Numbered from the stretch's first letter, positions 1-13,136 are shown. The stretch is DNA of 62,848 bases from Paulinella micropora (GCA_009731375.1 BJOX01000142.1:10140-72987), one strand, 5' to 3'. The notes: a model not told the origin generated them from the letters alone. Numbers and translations: made by a program.

Positions 1-190
1 AACACAGTCCTCAAGAATGAGAATGATGTCTCGTTGTATTAGCTCAGTGAAGCCAAAAAGGAAAACGGCAACAGACCAGGAATAAAATGGCATCAGGTCC
101 AATCCGGACAAATAATACTGAAAAACAAGCTGGTGCACCTGTCACCAGGAAAAGGTACTTTTTACCGGCTATCCGGGGGTGATGCCTACA
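1..190 (-). mobile_element. Diverged LTR end related to the Ty3/gypsy LTRs at 50.5 and 60.5 kb
   Basis: The first 190 bases align by eye with the inner and right part of the LTRs at 50477-50695 and 60533-60750. They share the block starting AACACAGTCCTCAA, then AATGATGTCTCGTT, TTAGCTCAGTGA, AGACCAGGA and GGGGGTGATG, and end in CCTACA where the other copies end in CCACA. The left part is cut off by the window edge. Similarity is clearly lower than between the other two copies, so this is an older insertion or a sister subfamily. It may be a solo LTR or the right end of an element lying outside the window. The strand is that of the related element and is inferred. Confidence 0.7.
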
Positions 191-790
191 CTAGTCTAGT
201 AGCGATGATCATGTTATGTATTAATAGTTAGTACGTCGTTACAAACAGTGAACTTCCAGTGCTATTAATAAGAATCAATGCGGCGGTACGTAAACTTTAA
301 ACTGAGGCCGCCTGAGGCGTCACGGTATATAAAAGATTATGATGACTCAGCTAACGGAGGCTGAGTTATCCAATTAATTTCAATTCTGCGGTGTCTGAGT
401 CAGACTCACTAGCTGCCGCGGGCCGATGTAGTCAATTTCTTGAATGATGACCTAGGCTCTTTCAAGCGGCTCAAACTGAGTCGTTGACTCGTGCGCGGCT
501 CAGTTCGTGACGGTCAGTCCGAGCTGGGAGCCCGATCTTAAATATAATATTACTGAATCACCGTCACGGTATACATACGATTAATATTAATACTGTTACC
601 GGTACATCGTATACTATCATATCCACCTAAGTAATTTACCGCGGCTATCAATACTGAAGTTTAGTTGCAGGCGTTGATCATGAATCTCAGTTATGATAAT
701 TTTGACAATTTTCCACCGCCAGCGACTAAGGTTCAAGGCCGCCGCAAGAAAGCCCCAAAGTAGGTCTAGTACGCTTTACTATCAATCATG
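191..790. other. Non-repetitive stretch with no gene seen
   Basis: This is mixed AT-rich and GC-rich sequence with no long open frame, no RNA gene and no microsatellite that I can see. Its texture, with short GC-rich patches among AT-rich runs, resembles the stretch right of the 60.7-kb LTR, but I could not align the two. Confidence 0.5.
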
Positions 791-892
791 AATTCGCACT
801 TCAATGGTTCGCGCTGTACCAGTACCTCATCCGCCCTGGCCATGCAAACCACGAGACGGATCGGGCTGGGACTACTAGAAGGTCAGCGAGTA

Positions 893-897
893 GTAGC

Positions 898-962
<65 letters not shown>

Positions 963-1016
963 AGCAAGAGGAAGAGGAAGAAGAGGAAGAGGAAGAGGAA
1001 GAAGAGGAGGAGGAAG

Positions 1017-1047
<31 letters not shown>

Positions 1048-1132
1048 TGAAGAAGGAGAAGGAGAAGGAGAAGGAGAAGAAGAAGAAGAAGAAGAAGAAG
1101 AAGAAGAAGAAGAAGAAGAAGAAGAAGAAACA
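893..1132. repeat. AGT array followed by GAA/GAG array
   Basis: About 70 bases of AGT trinucleotides (893-961) run directly into about 170 bases of GAA/GAG trinucleotides. Frames across this block translate to homopolymers and are not evidence of genes. Confidence 0.95.
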
Positions 1133-1456
1133 CCAGGACGTCGGGAGCCGGCTGTCCGATTGGCGCCTTGCGAGGTGTCGTTGCTGTCCGCGGTGTGGAG
1201 CAGGCAGGAGTGGCCGGAGGCGGCGGAGGTGGCGGAGAAGGAGAAGGAGGCTATGCGGGGAGGCGGGCAGGAGACGGTGACCGGGCTGGTGGCCAGGGTG
1301 GGCGCTCTGAGGGCGCGGGACGAGAGCGAGGGCGGCGTGCGCGAGGAGGAGGAGGAGGAGGAGGAGGAGGAGACAGGCCACGGCAGCGACGCAGCAGACG
1401 AAGAAGAGACAGCACAGCCAGAGACCACCACAGCAAGACTCCCCTCCACACACATA
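1133..1456 (+). CDS. Possible coding segment: acidic low-complexity protein, partial
   Basis: Between the GAA array and the GT/GA arrays lies about 320 bases of GC-rich sequence that stays open and reads like protein, not like simple repeat. It has mixed residues, a hydrophobic stretch (LVARVGALRA), an acidic run of Glu from GAG codons, and a Ser/Asp/Glu/Thr-rich end (GHGSDAADEEETAQPETTT). Third codon positions are mostly G or C. The frame continues into microsatellite on both sides, so the true ends are unknown and it is more likely an exon or gene fragment than a whole gene. I do not recognise a family. High GC alone can keep a frame open, so this could be non-coding. Confidence 0.3.
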
Positions 1457-1477
1457 GATATAATTTGCCTTGTTTGT

Positions 1478-1753
<276 letters not shown>

Positions 1754-1799
1754 CAGTGGCGCGGCTGTGCGCGGCGCGTGGCGGCGAGCGCGGCGTGGT

Positions 1800-2011
1800 T
1801 GAGAAGTTCCTATTTCTTAAGTACAACGAACAATGACTTCAAGCGCTTTCATCTCAGTCAGTATTTGCATCTACAACCTGTGTTATGGCTCATTAGAAAG
1901 CTCTTGATGAGAGCTTTCAAATGAACTACACAAGCCGCAAAGATCAGAACCGGCTGAGAACGAAACGTTTTAAGTCATTGCTCATGGTGGTTAAGTACAA
2001 GGAAATTCTCT
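1800..2011 (+). mobile_element. Palindromic foldback element, copy 1
   Basis: This is one of three copies of a roughly 215-bp element (also 9957-10170 inverted and 11840-12054). It begins TGAGAAGTTCCT and ends in an inverted version, here decayed to AAATTCTC. The two halves are diverged inverted copies: both arms carry TTAAGTACAA and a diverged CAATGACTT block at matching distances from the ends. The centre is a hairpin of TCATTAGAAAGCTCTTGAT and its complement. No protein is encoded. It fits a foldback or MITE-type non-autonomous element. Confidence 0.75.
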
Positions 2012-2207
2012 TGCGGCCTGTGGCGGAGAGGGCGGCGCGCTTGTAGCGAATGAAGAGAGAGAATGAGCGACCGCTGCCTGGTGGTTGTTGTTGGCGGCGT
2101 GGTGTGGCGGCGAGGGCGGGGTCTTTGTGGCGCGGGTGGCCACTCGCGACACGCCTGGCTGGTCTTGCTCTTGCAACACACGACTTGTCTTGACCTTGCC
2201 ACACCGA

Positions 2208-2849
<642 letters not shown>

Positions 2850-3240
2850 CAGCCAGGTAGATGAAAAGATACATACCGACGGACCGACAGATATACATTA
2901 TATATAATAGATATGTATGTATGTATGAATGTATGCATGCATGTATGTATGTATGCATGCATGCATGTATGTATGTATGTATGTATGTCTGTCTGTCTGT
3001 CTGTCTGTCTTTCATGTCTGTGTGTAGACGGGTTGTGCATGTTGTGTGCTGCTTGTTCTGTATGGCGCATGTTCTGTTATGTCCTGTCTGAGTCTGGACC
3101 GGTTGCGCGGGTTGTATGGAGGGCAGGTGCCAGTGCGTGTGTTGTTTGTGCTGGCGCGCACTGCGCCACGCCCAGCCGCCAGGGTACAATGCCAACACGT
3201 GCTGCACAGACGACACGCAGAGAGATGCATAGAGCAGTAA

Positions 3241-3440
3241 GGTTGTTTTCATGATTTCGGCCACTTTGACTGTGGACCCTCGTTTTTCACCGCAAAAATG
3301 ACTGTCTATGAAGTTGGGACACGGAGAAAAAAAAATCCTCAGCGAAAATTCCCCGATTTTCGCGGGTGGCCGAAAGCCTTTTTTGAGGGTTTTCAACAAA
3401 TGACTGGCTTTGCGACCGATTTGTTGGTGGCTGAAATCAT
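3241..3440. repeat. Dispersed repeat rich in GGCCGAAA, copy A
   Basis: This island carries TTTCGGCCAC, TTTTTCACCGCAAA and GGTGGCCGAAA words that recur in both orientations here and again at about 6430-6787. That makes it a diverged member of a dispersed family with internal inverted words. It has no open frame of note. Confidence 0.55.
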
Positions 3441-3530
3441 CAGAAAAACCCTAGCCGAGCAGCTAGCTAGATAGAAAGTAGATATACAGAAGATAGAGAG
3501 CAAACACTGAGGAGGGTGAGGAGGAACGGA

Positions 3531-3575
3531 ATACTACTAGTACTAGTACTAGTACTACTGCTACTACTACTACTG

Positions 3576-3648
<73 letters not shown>

Positions 3649-3703
3649 GACTACTACTACTACTACTACTACGACTACTACTACTACGACTACGACTACT
3701 ACG

Positions 3704-3772
<69 letters not shown>

Positions 3773-3853
3773 GCTACTACTACTACTACTACTACTACTA
3801 CTAGTACTACTACTACTACTACTAGTATTACTACTTACTACTACTACTACTAG

Positions 3854-3921
<68 letters not shown>

Positions 3922-3998
3922 GTACTACTACTAGTACTACTACCAGTACTACTACTAGTACTACTACTACTAGTACTACTACTACTAGTCTACTACTA

Positions 3999-4048
<50 letters not shown>

Positions 4049-4104
4049 ATAATAATAATAATAATAGTAATAGTAATAAATAATAATAATAATAATACTA
4101 TATC
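3531..4104. repeat. ACT trinucleotide array ending in AAT
   Basis: About 500 bases of ACT repeat with CTAGT, ACG and ACTGCT interruptions change to AAT repeat near 4045. Long frames here encode only Leu, Thr or Tyr homopolymers. Confidence 0.97.
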
Positions 4105-4195
4105 TGAGGCGTACTGATGCAGCTAATGGCATATCCTCAACGGACATAAGCCTCCAATACCCCTGTTCGAGGTCCTCCACCCCCCCGTGTCAGTC

Positions 4196-4196
<1 letters not shown>
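4105..4196 (-). repeat. SINE-like island adjoining ATT/AAT arrays, copy 1
   Basis: Read on the minus strand, the segment GCTGCATCAGTACGCCT matches the island at 22115-22160, which has GCTGCATCAGTATGCCT. Both run straight into an ATT array at the same junction. The block also contains TGTTCGAGGTCC, weakly like a tRNA-type B box. Together these suggest a SINE-like retroposon with an ATT tail; this is inference from two copies only. Confidence 0.5.
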
Positions 4197-4245
<49 letters not shown>

Positions 4246-4319
4246 TAATAATTATGATAATAATTATTGATAATACTATTGATAATAAGAATGGTTGTGA
4301 GGAGAGTGAGAAGCAGCAG

Positions 4320-4360
<41 letters not shown>
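4197..4360. repeat. AAT array then GA array
   Basis: AAT repeats (about 4197-4275, interrupted by ATTATTGATAAT) are followed by a short island and a 40-base GA run at 4322-4360. Confidence 0.9.
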
Positions 4361-4361
<1 letters not shown>

Positions 4362-4504
4362 GTCGTTGATGCTGAATCTGAAGAGTGACAGCAGCGCCGA
4401 CAAGATCTGTGCAGCAATCATAACCAGAACGCCAATCAGAACAAGAATAAGAACCCACCAGAGCGACAGCAGCGCTGACAAGACCCACACCGCAAACCAC
4501 AACA

Positions 4505-5015
4505 GCCATCGCAGCCACAAGAGCGAATGACAACAACCATCGCAACCACAAGAGCGAATGACAACAACCATCGCAGCCACAAGAGCGAATGACAACAACC
4601 ATCGCAGCCACAAGAGCGCATAGCAACAGCCATCGCAGCACAGGAACGCATAACAACAGCCATCGCAACCACAAGAGCGAATGACAACAGCCATCGCTGC
4701 CACAAGAGCGAATGACAACAACCATCGCAGCCACAAGAGCGCATAACAACAGCCATTGCAGCACAGGAACGCATAACAACAGCCATCGCAGCCACAAGAG
4801 CGAATGACGACAGCCATCGAAACCACCGCATAACAGCAGCCACCGCATAACAACAGCCACCGCATAACAACGGCCACAAGAGCGCATGACAACAGCCATC
4901 GCAACCACAAGAGCGAATGACAACAGCCATCGCAGCCACAAGAGCGCATAGCAACAGCCATCGCAACCACAGGAGCGAATGACAACAGCCATCCAACCAC
5001 AAGAGCGACAGCACA
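4505..5015. repeat. Minisatellite, unit about 36 bp, roughly 13 copies
   Basis: The unit is close to CAACAGCCATCGCAGCCAC followed by AAGAGCGAATGA. It is repeated in tandem with variation between CGCAACC and CGCAGCC, GAATGAC and GCATAAC, and some shortened units near 4820-4870. Units are imperfect but all in one orientation. Confidence 0.85.
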
Positions 5016-5041
5016 GAGCCGCCAAGATCTGCCGCCACTTC

Positions 5042-5218
5042 CACAACAACAACCATAACAATTGCAACAACCACAACAGCAAAAAACAAAAACAACAAGA
5101 GCAACGACAGCAGTTACAACAGCAACCACCATCATCACTACACCAACAAGAGGCAACAACATCAACAACAGCAACAACAGCAACAACAACAACAACAACA
5201 ACAACAACAACGACAACG

Positions 5219-5257
<39 letters not shown>

Positions 5258-5394
5258 GTAACAGCAGCAACAACAACAACAACAGCAACAACAACAACAA
5301 CAACAACAGCAACAACAACAACAACAACAACAACAGCAACAACAGCAACAGCAACAACTAAACAACACCACCACCACCAAAAACAACGACAACG

Positions 5395-5430
<36 letters not shown>

Positions 5431-5447
5431 GCAACAGCAGCAGCAGC

Positions 5448-5512
<65 letters not shown>

Positions 5513-5534
5513 GAACAACAACAGCAACAGCAGC

Positions 5535-5577
<43 letters not shown>

Positions 5578-5700
5578 GCAGCAGCAGCAGCAACAACAAC
5601 AACAAGAACAACAACAAGAACAACAACAACGACAACAACAACAACAACAACAACAGCAACAGCAGCAGCAGCAACAACAACAACAACAACAACAACAACA
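5042..5700. repeat. CAA/CAG array
   Basis: About 650 bases of CAA trinucleotide repeat with CAG, CGA and GAA interruptions. Reading frames translate as Gln, Asn/Ser or Thr/Ala runs. I see no flanking sequence that would make this a real polyglutamine gene. Confidence 0.95.
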
Positions 5701-5756
5701 CGGCATCTTTGGGACAGTCTGAAGGAGAAAGACCGTACATGCTATGCAGGCGTGTG

Positions 5757-5807
5757 TACATACATACATACATACATACATACATACATACATACACACA
5801 GACATGA

Positions 5808-5844
<37 letters not shown>

Positions 5845-5912
5845 GCGAGAAAGAGGTGTGTTACGAGTAAGTTGGCAGTGTTGAGTGCAATGATGATGTT
5901 GGCTGTGAGATG

Positions 5913-5968
<56 letters not shown>

Positions 5969-6021
5969 GTCTGTTACGAGTAAGTTGGCAGTGTTGAGTG
6001 CGATGATGATGTTGACTGTGA

Positions 6022-6077
<56 letters not shown>

Positions 6078-6133
6078 GTCTGTTACGAGTAAGTTGGCAG
6101 TGTTGAGTGCGATGATGATGTTGACTGTGAGAT
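5757..6133. repeat. ACAT run, then three copies of an island plus GA array
   Basis: After ACAT repeats (5757-5797) a unit of about 58 bp repeats three times (about 5851-5913, 5969-6026, 6076-6133). The unit contains GTTACGAGTAAGTTGGCAGT and GTTGACTGTGAGAT. Copies are separated by 40 to 60 bases of GA repeat, so the higher-order unit is island plus GA array. Confidence 0.85.
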
Positions 6134-6167
6134 AACGGTCCAGCGCCACAATGTCAACCTCCACGCC

Positions 6168-6251
<84 letters not shown>

Positions 6252-6420
6252 GTAGGTAGGTAGGTAGGTAGGTAGATAGGTATAGTGACGGCTGGAGGTC
6301 GTTCGTTCGTTGGTTTGTTCGTTCTTTCGTTCGTTCGTTCATTCCTTCACTGCTTCATTCATTCATTCGTTCATTCATTCATTCACTGCTTCACACCACA
6401 CAAGCAGATAGCAGAAACGC
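6168..6420. repeat. GATA/GGTA array and GTTC/ATTC array
   Basis: About 85 bases of GATA change into GGTA. After a short island there are GTTC and ATTC tetranucleotides to about 6390. Confidence 0.9.
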
Positions 6421-6429
6421 ATCCAGACG

Positions 6430-6787
6430 CTAAGGAAAAGTGAAAATTTTCGGCCAGAACAAATTATCCCGTAATAACTATACATTTGTTATTCAAAGTT
6501 GTTGAAGAATTTCGGCCAGTCGGTAATTACGGTATGATTGTTGTCCACAAATAAAAGTTTAGCCCGAAATTCTCCGTATTTACGGTTGGCCGAAAGGTGA
6601 GGTGGCCGAAATTTTTCACCCGACCTTACTACTTGAGCGCAACACACACAGCGGAAACGAGTAAGGACAAGTGAAAAATTTCGGCCAGGACATATTTGGG
6701 CCAGTGATTTTTCACCGCAGAATACCTTGTTTTTGCACAAAACTTTGAGTGGCCGGAATTCTTCCCTAGTCTTTCACCGCAAGATAC

Positions 6788-6847
<60 letters not shown>
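6430..6847. repeat. Dispersed GGCCGAAA-rich repeat, copy B, with 60-base poly-T
   Basis: AATTTCGGCCAG, TTTTTCACCGCA and TTGGCCGAAAGG recur several times and match the island at 3241-3440. An uninterrupted poly-T of about 60 bases (6788-6847) follows, then AT-rich sequence and a 10-N gap at 6903. Confidence 0.55.
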
Positions 6848-6912
6848 CTAAATATTAATATTTTTTAGTAATATTTATTTATTTATTTATTCATTTTTAC
6901 GCNNNNNNNNNN

Positions 6913-7033
6913 TGCATGTATGTATGTATGTATGTATGTATGTAGTATGTATGTATGTATACATGTGTGTATGTATGTATGTATGTATGCATGTTTGTAC
7001 ACAGCCACCAAACCCACCTCCACGCGCATAGCA

Positions 7034-7094
<61 letters not shown>

Positions 7095-7120
7095 CATCTA
7101 TCCATCTATCCATCTGTCTG

Positions 7121-7162
<42 letters not shown>

Positions 7163-7211
7163 CATCCATCCATCCATTCATACATCCATCCATCCGTCCG
7201 TCCGCCCGTCT

Positions 7212-7243
<32 letters not shown>

Positions 7244-7331
7244 GTCCATCCGTCCGTCCGTCCGTCCGTCTATCCATCCATCCATCCATCCATCCATCCA
7301 TCCGTCCGTCCGTCCGTCCGTCCGTCCGTCC

Positions 7332-7400
<69 letters not shown>

Positions 7401-7459
7401 CCTACCTACCTACCTACCTACCTACCTACCTACCTACCTATCTATCTATCTATCTATCA

Positions 7460-7528
<69 letters not shown>

Positions 7529-7549
7529 AGATATCTATCTATCTGACCT
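6913..7549. repeat. ATGT then TATC/CATC/CGTC/CTAC tetranucleotide arrays
   Basis: A TGTA block is followed by over 500 bases of TATC that switch into CATC, CGTC, back to TATC, then CTAC and TATC. Blocks differ from each other by single substitutions of the unit, as expected from stepwise array evolution. Confidence 0.97.
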
Positions 7550-7586
7550 TAGAATAGACTCCCAACAACATCCATAACACAGTCTG

Positions 7587-7654
<68 letters not shown>

Positions 7655-7670
7655 ATCTATATCTATATCC

Positions 7671-7754
<84 letters not shown>

Positions 7755-7891
7755 GACGCAACTGGCAGAAACCCCACGGTTTCCGGCGGGTAGTCCACCC
7801 ATCTATTCATCTATCTATCTATCTGTTTCCGGCGGGTAGTCCATCCATCNNNNNNNNNNGCTATCTATCTATCTATATCTCATCAGTTGAT
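7550..7891. repeat. Short island then TATC array with a 10-N gap
   Basis: The island CTTAGAATAGACTCCCAACA (7551-7570), ending in ACACAGTCTG, recurs at 9071 and, with CTTCGAGCAGACTCC, at 9199-9240. TATC repeats fill most of the rest. The words TTTCCGGCGGGTAGTCCA occur twice (7780-7798 and 7825-7843). Confidence 0.8.
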
Positions 7892-8430
7892 CTCATCACT
7901 TACTCCACGGAGCGAACCAAGGCCACTTGAGGTGTCACTGACCCTCCCTTGGGCTTGGTTTTTTGAAATGGGTGCCATCTGTCGACAGACAGAGAATTAG
8001 GGGATGGTGTGGGTGTGCTGGGCCCGTGGTGGGGTGCCTTATGTGTGCCTAGCCATACGCCTATAAGTCACATGCCGAAATAGCGACGGGAAACACAATC
8101 CTGTTCCCTCAGGGTGCCCTTTCTCGCTTGTTGAGCCCGGAATAAAACCCACAGTGCTCTGTCGGTTTATACTAGACTGTCGAACAGTCTCGAAACTCCA
8201 TCTGCTTACTGGGTCCTCTGTAATGGAGGTGGGAGCTCGTTCTGCAAGGGGCGCTTATGGAACGAGCCCTGGCCCCGCCTGGTACTAGGGAGCTTTGGTA
8301 TCGCCTGTATCAGTCCCTTCCGTGCAAACATCACGGCTTAGCTGGGCATCGGGTTAATACTTTACCCACAAACTTTCCTGGTTGACGAAATCAGAAGCTC
8401 CTTTTTTCTGACATTAGTCGATATCTCATC
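7892..8430 (+). mobile_element. Dispersed repeat R1, full-length copy
   Basis: This is a 539-bp non-coding block that also occurs inverted at 28882-29420, nearly identical over its length, and 5'-truncated at 16721-17074. It starts CTCATCACTTACTCCACGG and ends GTCGATATCTCATC, and the 3' end always passes directly into TATC repeats (GATA on the other strand). The ends share a short CTCATC word. No long frame is present. Constant 3' end, a 5'-truncated copy and a microsatellite tail suggest a retroposon such as a SINE, but I see no clear polymerase III box. Confidence 0.7.
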
Positions 8431-8457
8431 TGTCTATCTATCTATCTATCTGCCTGC

Positions 8458-8530
<73 letters not shown>
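8431..8530. repeat. TATC array following R1
   Basis: About 95 bases of TATC with one TGCC variant pair, directly attached to the R1 3' end. Confidence 0.95.
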
Positions 8531-8879
8531 CCCGGAGGTCGTCCCTCCCCTCGATGTAAGAAAAATTGGTCGAGGGGGCGGGGCATTGGCGATGAAGACC
8601 AACCCTCCTAGAGCAAACTGCACCACATGCCAGTTGGCTACCTCGCAATGCTGCACCATGGGTAGCTTTGGCGTTGGGTGTTTCCTTTGAGCTCGCCCAT
8701 AAAGGGTACTTACCCTGCACTTCGTGCNNNNNNNNNNTACCCTGTTCGTGCTTGGTAAGTGGATCCCTCCGCTGGCCATTGGATATGAGGGAGCCAGGAA
8801 GGCGAAGGCAGGCCTGAGCCGAGGATGCCTCCTGGTAGGACGCCTATGGCATTTAGCTACGCGACGCTCCTAGATAAAC
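8531..8879. other. Non-simple island between TATC arrays, with assembly gap
   Basis: This GC-balanced island of about 350 bases is broken by 10 N at 8728-8737. The words TACCCTG and TTCGTGC occur on both sides of the gap, which may mark a small duplication there. It ends in CGACGCTCCTAGATAAACAC before a TATC array, so it may be another array-tailed repeat. I found no second copy in this window and no convincing frame. Confidence 0.45.
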
Positions 8880-8904
8880 ACTATCTATCTATCTATCTAT
8901 CTAC

Positions 8905-8981
<77 letters not shown>

Positions 8982-9001
8982 AGATATCTATCTATCTATC
9001 C

Positions 9002-9069
<68 letters not shown>

Positions 9070-9122
9070 GACCTTAGAATAGACTCCCGACAACAGAGCA
9101 GACGGAACATAGATAGATAGAT

Positions 9123-9157
<35 letters not shown>

Positions 9158-9248
9158 GAGATAGATAGATAGATAAATAGATAGATAGATGGATGTCTGA
9201 CCTTCGAGCAGACTCCCAACAACATCCATAACACAGTCTGGGTCTGTA
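8880..9248. repeat. TATC array, short islands, GATA array
   Basis: TATC (8880-9068) and GATA (9112-9190) arrays face each other around a 40-base island with the word CTTAGAATAGACTCCC. A second version of the island follows at 9199-9240. Confidence 0.9.
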
Positions 9249-9315
9249 CACACCATATACATACATACATACATACACACATACACACACACACACATAC
9301 ACACATACACACATA

Positions 9316-9348
<33 letters not shown>

Positions 9349-9484
9349 GTACGTAACGTAACGTAATGTAACGTAACGTAACGTAACATAACATAACATA
9401 ACATAACATAACATAACATAACATACATACATACATACATACATACATAACATAACATAACATAACATAACATACATACATACA

Positions 9485-9518
<34 letters not shown>

Positions 9519-9860
9519 GTAGCCAGAACATGTATGTAATGTATGTATGTATGTATGTATGTATGCATGTATGTATGTATGTATGTATGTATGTATGTAT
9601 GTGTGTGTATGTGTGTATGTGTGTATGTATGTATGCATGCATGCATGCATGTATGTAGTATGTATGTATGTATGTATGTATGTATGTATGTATGTATTTA
9701 TGTATTTATGTACGTATGTATGTATGTATGTATGCATGTATGTATGTATGTATGTATGTATGTATGTATGTATGTATGTATGTATGTATGTATGTATGTA
9801 TTTTTGTATGTATGTATGTATGTATGTGTTCAAAGTGTGTATGTGTGTATGTGTGAATGT
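9249..9860. repeat. ACAT/ACATA arrays followed by inverted ATGT arrays
   Basis: ACAT, CACA and the pentanucleotides GTAAC and ATAAC fill 9255-9520. After a short island (ATATAGTAGCCAGAACATG) the complementary TGTA repeats fill 9540-9830. The two halves can pair over several hundred bases. Confidence 0.95.
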
Positions 9861-9956
9861 GTGTGTGAGGTATGTTAAGGTGTGTTCTGTATGTTCTGTA
9901 CCATGTAGCCTACGAAGACTGCGGCCCCTGTGCAACTGATGCCTGGTCACACCGTG

Positions 9957-10170
9957 GGAGAAGTCCTTGTACTTAACCACAATGAGCAATAACTTGAAAC
10001 GTTTCGTTCTCAGCCGGTTCTGATCTTTGCGGCTTGTGTAGTGGCTCATTTGAAAGCTCTCATCAAGAGCTTTCTAATGAGCCATAACAGAGGTTGTAGA
10101 TGCAAATACTGACTGAGATCAAAGCGCTTGAAGTCATTGTTCGTTGTACTTAAGAAATAGGAACTTCTCA
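9957..10170 (-). mobile_element. Palindromic foldback element, copy 2 (inverted)
   Basis: This is the reverse complement of the copies at 1800 and 11840. It runs from GGAGAAGTCCTTGTACTTAA to ATAGGAACTTCTCA, with the same central hairpin around CTCATCAAGAG. The 5' terminal inverted repeat has a one-base deletion (AAGTCC for AAGTTCC). The 3' terminus TAGGAACTTCTCA is intact. Confidence 0.8.
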
Positions 10171-10199
10171 CACACAAGGCAAGCAAGGCTTGAAGCAAG

Positions 10200-10531
10200 G
10201 AGAAAAGGAAGAAGAAATGGAAGGAAGGAAGGAAGGAAGGAAGGAAAGAAGGAAGGAGAAAAGGGAAGGAAGGAAGGAAGGAATAAAGGAAGGAAGGAAG
10301 GAAGGAGAAAAGGAAGGAAGGGAGGAGAAAAGGAAGGAAGGGAGGAGAAAAGGAAGGAAGGAAGGAAGGAGAAAAGGAAGGAAGGAAGGAAGGAGAGAAG
10401 GAAGGAAGGAAGGAAGGAAGAAGAAAAGATGGAGTGTCCATATGATTCCTGATGCCAGAGACAGAGAGAAAAGAAGGAAGGAAGAGGTATATGTCATAGT
10501 ACATAAATAAAGGAATAAAGGAATAAAGGAA

Positions 10532-10566
<35 letters not shown>

Positions 10567-10600
10567 CTAAATAACTAAATAACTAAATAAATGAATAAAC

Positions 10601-10631
<31 letters not shown>

Positions 10632-10766
10632 AAATAATAAATAAATAAATAAATAAATATAAATATAAGAGAGAGAGAGAAGAGGGAGAGAAGAGGGAGA
10701 GAGAGAGAGAGAGAGAGAGAGGGGGAGGAGGAGGAGGAGGGGGAGGGGGAGGAGGAGGAGGAGGAG
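10200..10766. repeat. GGAA array, AAAT array and GA/GGAG array up to a 501-N gap
   Basis: GGAA tetranucleotides (10215-10425) are followed by a short island, AAAT tetranucleotides (10503-10665), GA and GAG repeats, then the gap at 10767-11267. Confidence 0.95.
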
Positions 10767-11267
10767 NNNNNNNNNNNNNNNNNNNNNNNNNNNNNNNNNN
10801 NNNNNNNNNNNNNNNNNNNNNNNNNNNNNNNNNNNNNNNNNNNNNNNNNNNNNNNNNNNNNNNNNNNNNNNNNNNNNNNNNNNNNNNNNNNNNNNNNNNN
10901 NNNNNNNNNNNNNNNNNNNNNNNNNNNNNNNNNNNNNNNNNNNNNNNNNNNNNNNNNNNNNNNNNNNNNNNNNNNNNNNNNNNNNNNNNNNNNNNNNNNN
11001 NNNNNNNNNNNNNNNNNNNNNNNNNNNNNNNNNNNNNNNNNNNNNNNNNNNNNNNNNNNNNNNNNNNNNNNNNNNNNNNNNNNNNNNNNNNNNNNNNNNN
11101 NNNNNNNNNNNNNNNNNNNNNNNNNNNNNNNNNNNNNNNNNNNNNNNNNNNNNNNNNNNNNNNNNNNNNNNNNNNNNNNNNNNNNNNNNNNNNNNNNNNN
11201 NNNNNNNNNNNNNNNNNNNNNNNNNNNNNNNNNNNNNNNNNNNNNNNNNNNNNNNNNNNNNNNNNNN

Positions 11268-11839
<572 letters not shown>

Positions 11840-12054
11840 TGAGAAGTTCCTATTTCTTAAGTACAACGAACAATGACTTCACGCGCTTTGATCTCAGCCA
11901 GTATTTGCATCTAGAACCTGTGTTATGGCTCATTAGAAAGCTCTTGAAGAGAGCTTTCAAATGAGCCACTACACAAGCCGCGAAGATCAGAACCGGCTGA
12001 GAACGAAATGTTTGAAGTTATTGCTCATTGTGGTTAAGTACAAGGAACTTCTCA
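11840..12054 (+). mobile_element. Palindromic foldback element, copy 3 (most complete)
   Basis: This 215-bp copy has intact ends: TGAGAAGTTCCTATTTC at the left and CAAGGAACTTCTCA at the right. The flanks carry CACTCAACATGAAGACAAT on both sides (11801-11819 before and 12065-12083 after). That suggests the element sits inside, or has split, a duplicated host segment. It is non-coding. Confidence 0.8.
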
Positions 12055-12227
12055 TGGAAAATGCACTCAACATGAAGACAATCCTACCGAACAGCAACCA
12101 AACAAAACCAACCAACCAACAAAACAAGCCAACGAATAAATACACATATAAGTAAAGAAATAAATGAAGAGATAAATAAATCTTGCTTGCTTTCTTGCTT
12201 GGCCTGTGTGCGCCTGAGTGTGTTGTT

Positions 12228-12259
<32 letters not shown>

Positions 12260-12272
12260 CTGTGTGTCTGTG

Positions 12273-12350
<78 letters not shown>

Positions 12351-12399
12351 TGACCGATGAGGAGCGTGAATGCGCCACTGCCTGCACAACACGCACACA

Positions 12400-12430
<31 letters not shown>

Positions 12431-12439
12431 TGCATACAT
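12055..12439. repeat. Short island, then GT, TA, GT and CA arrays
   Basis: A 110-base island with CAACCAAC words is followed by GT (12230-12265), TA (12276-12314), GT (12314-12348) and CA (12398-12430) dinucleotide arrays. Confidence 0.9.
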
Positions 12440-12754
12440 CACAACAACAACGACGACGACGACAACAACAACAACAGCAACAACAACAACAACAACAACA
12501 GCAACAACAGCAACAACAACAGCAGCAGTATCATCATCATCATCATCAACAACAACAACAAAACATCATCAACAACAACAACAACAACAACAACAGCAGC
12601 AGCAGCAGTATCATCATCATCATCATCATCATCAACAACAACAACAACAACAGCAGCAGCAGCAGTATCATCATCACCTTCCTCATCATCATCATCATCA
12701 ATCAACAACAACAACAACAGCAGCAGCAGCAGCAGCAGGAGCAACAGCAGCAGT

Positions 12755-12785
<31 letters not shown>

Positions 12786-12877
12786 ACAACAACAACAACA
12801 ACAACAACAGCAGCAGCAGCAGCAGTATCATCATCATCATCATCATCATCATCAACAACAACAACAACAGCAGCTGT

Positions 12878-12914
<37 letters not shown>

Positions 12915-12997
12915 ACAACAACAACAACAGCAGCAGCAGCAGCAGCAGTATCATCATCATCATCATCATCATCATCAACAACAACAGCAGCAGCAGT

Positions 12998-13034
<37 letters not shown>

Positions 13035-13044
13035 ACAACAACAA

Positions 13045-13079
<35 letters not shown>

Positions 13080-13105
13080 TCATCATCATCATCATGATCA
13101 TCATC

Positions 13106-13136
<31 letters not shown>

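Noticed and set aside
5062-5722. Polyglutamine or polyasparagine protein
   Set aside because: All frames of a CAA array are open; no flanking domain, start context or splice signal was seen.
7892-8430. R1 as an rRNA or tRNA gene
   Set aside because: No conserved rRNA words and no cloverleaf could be drawn; multiple array-linked copies fit a dispersed repeat better.
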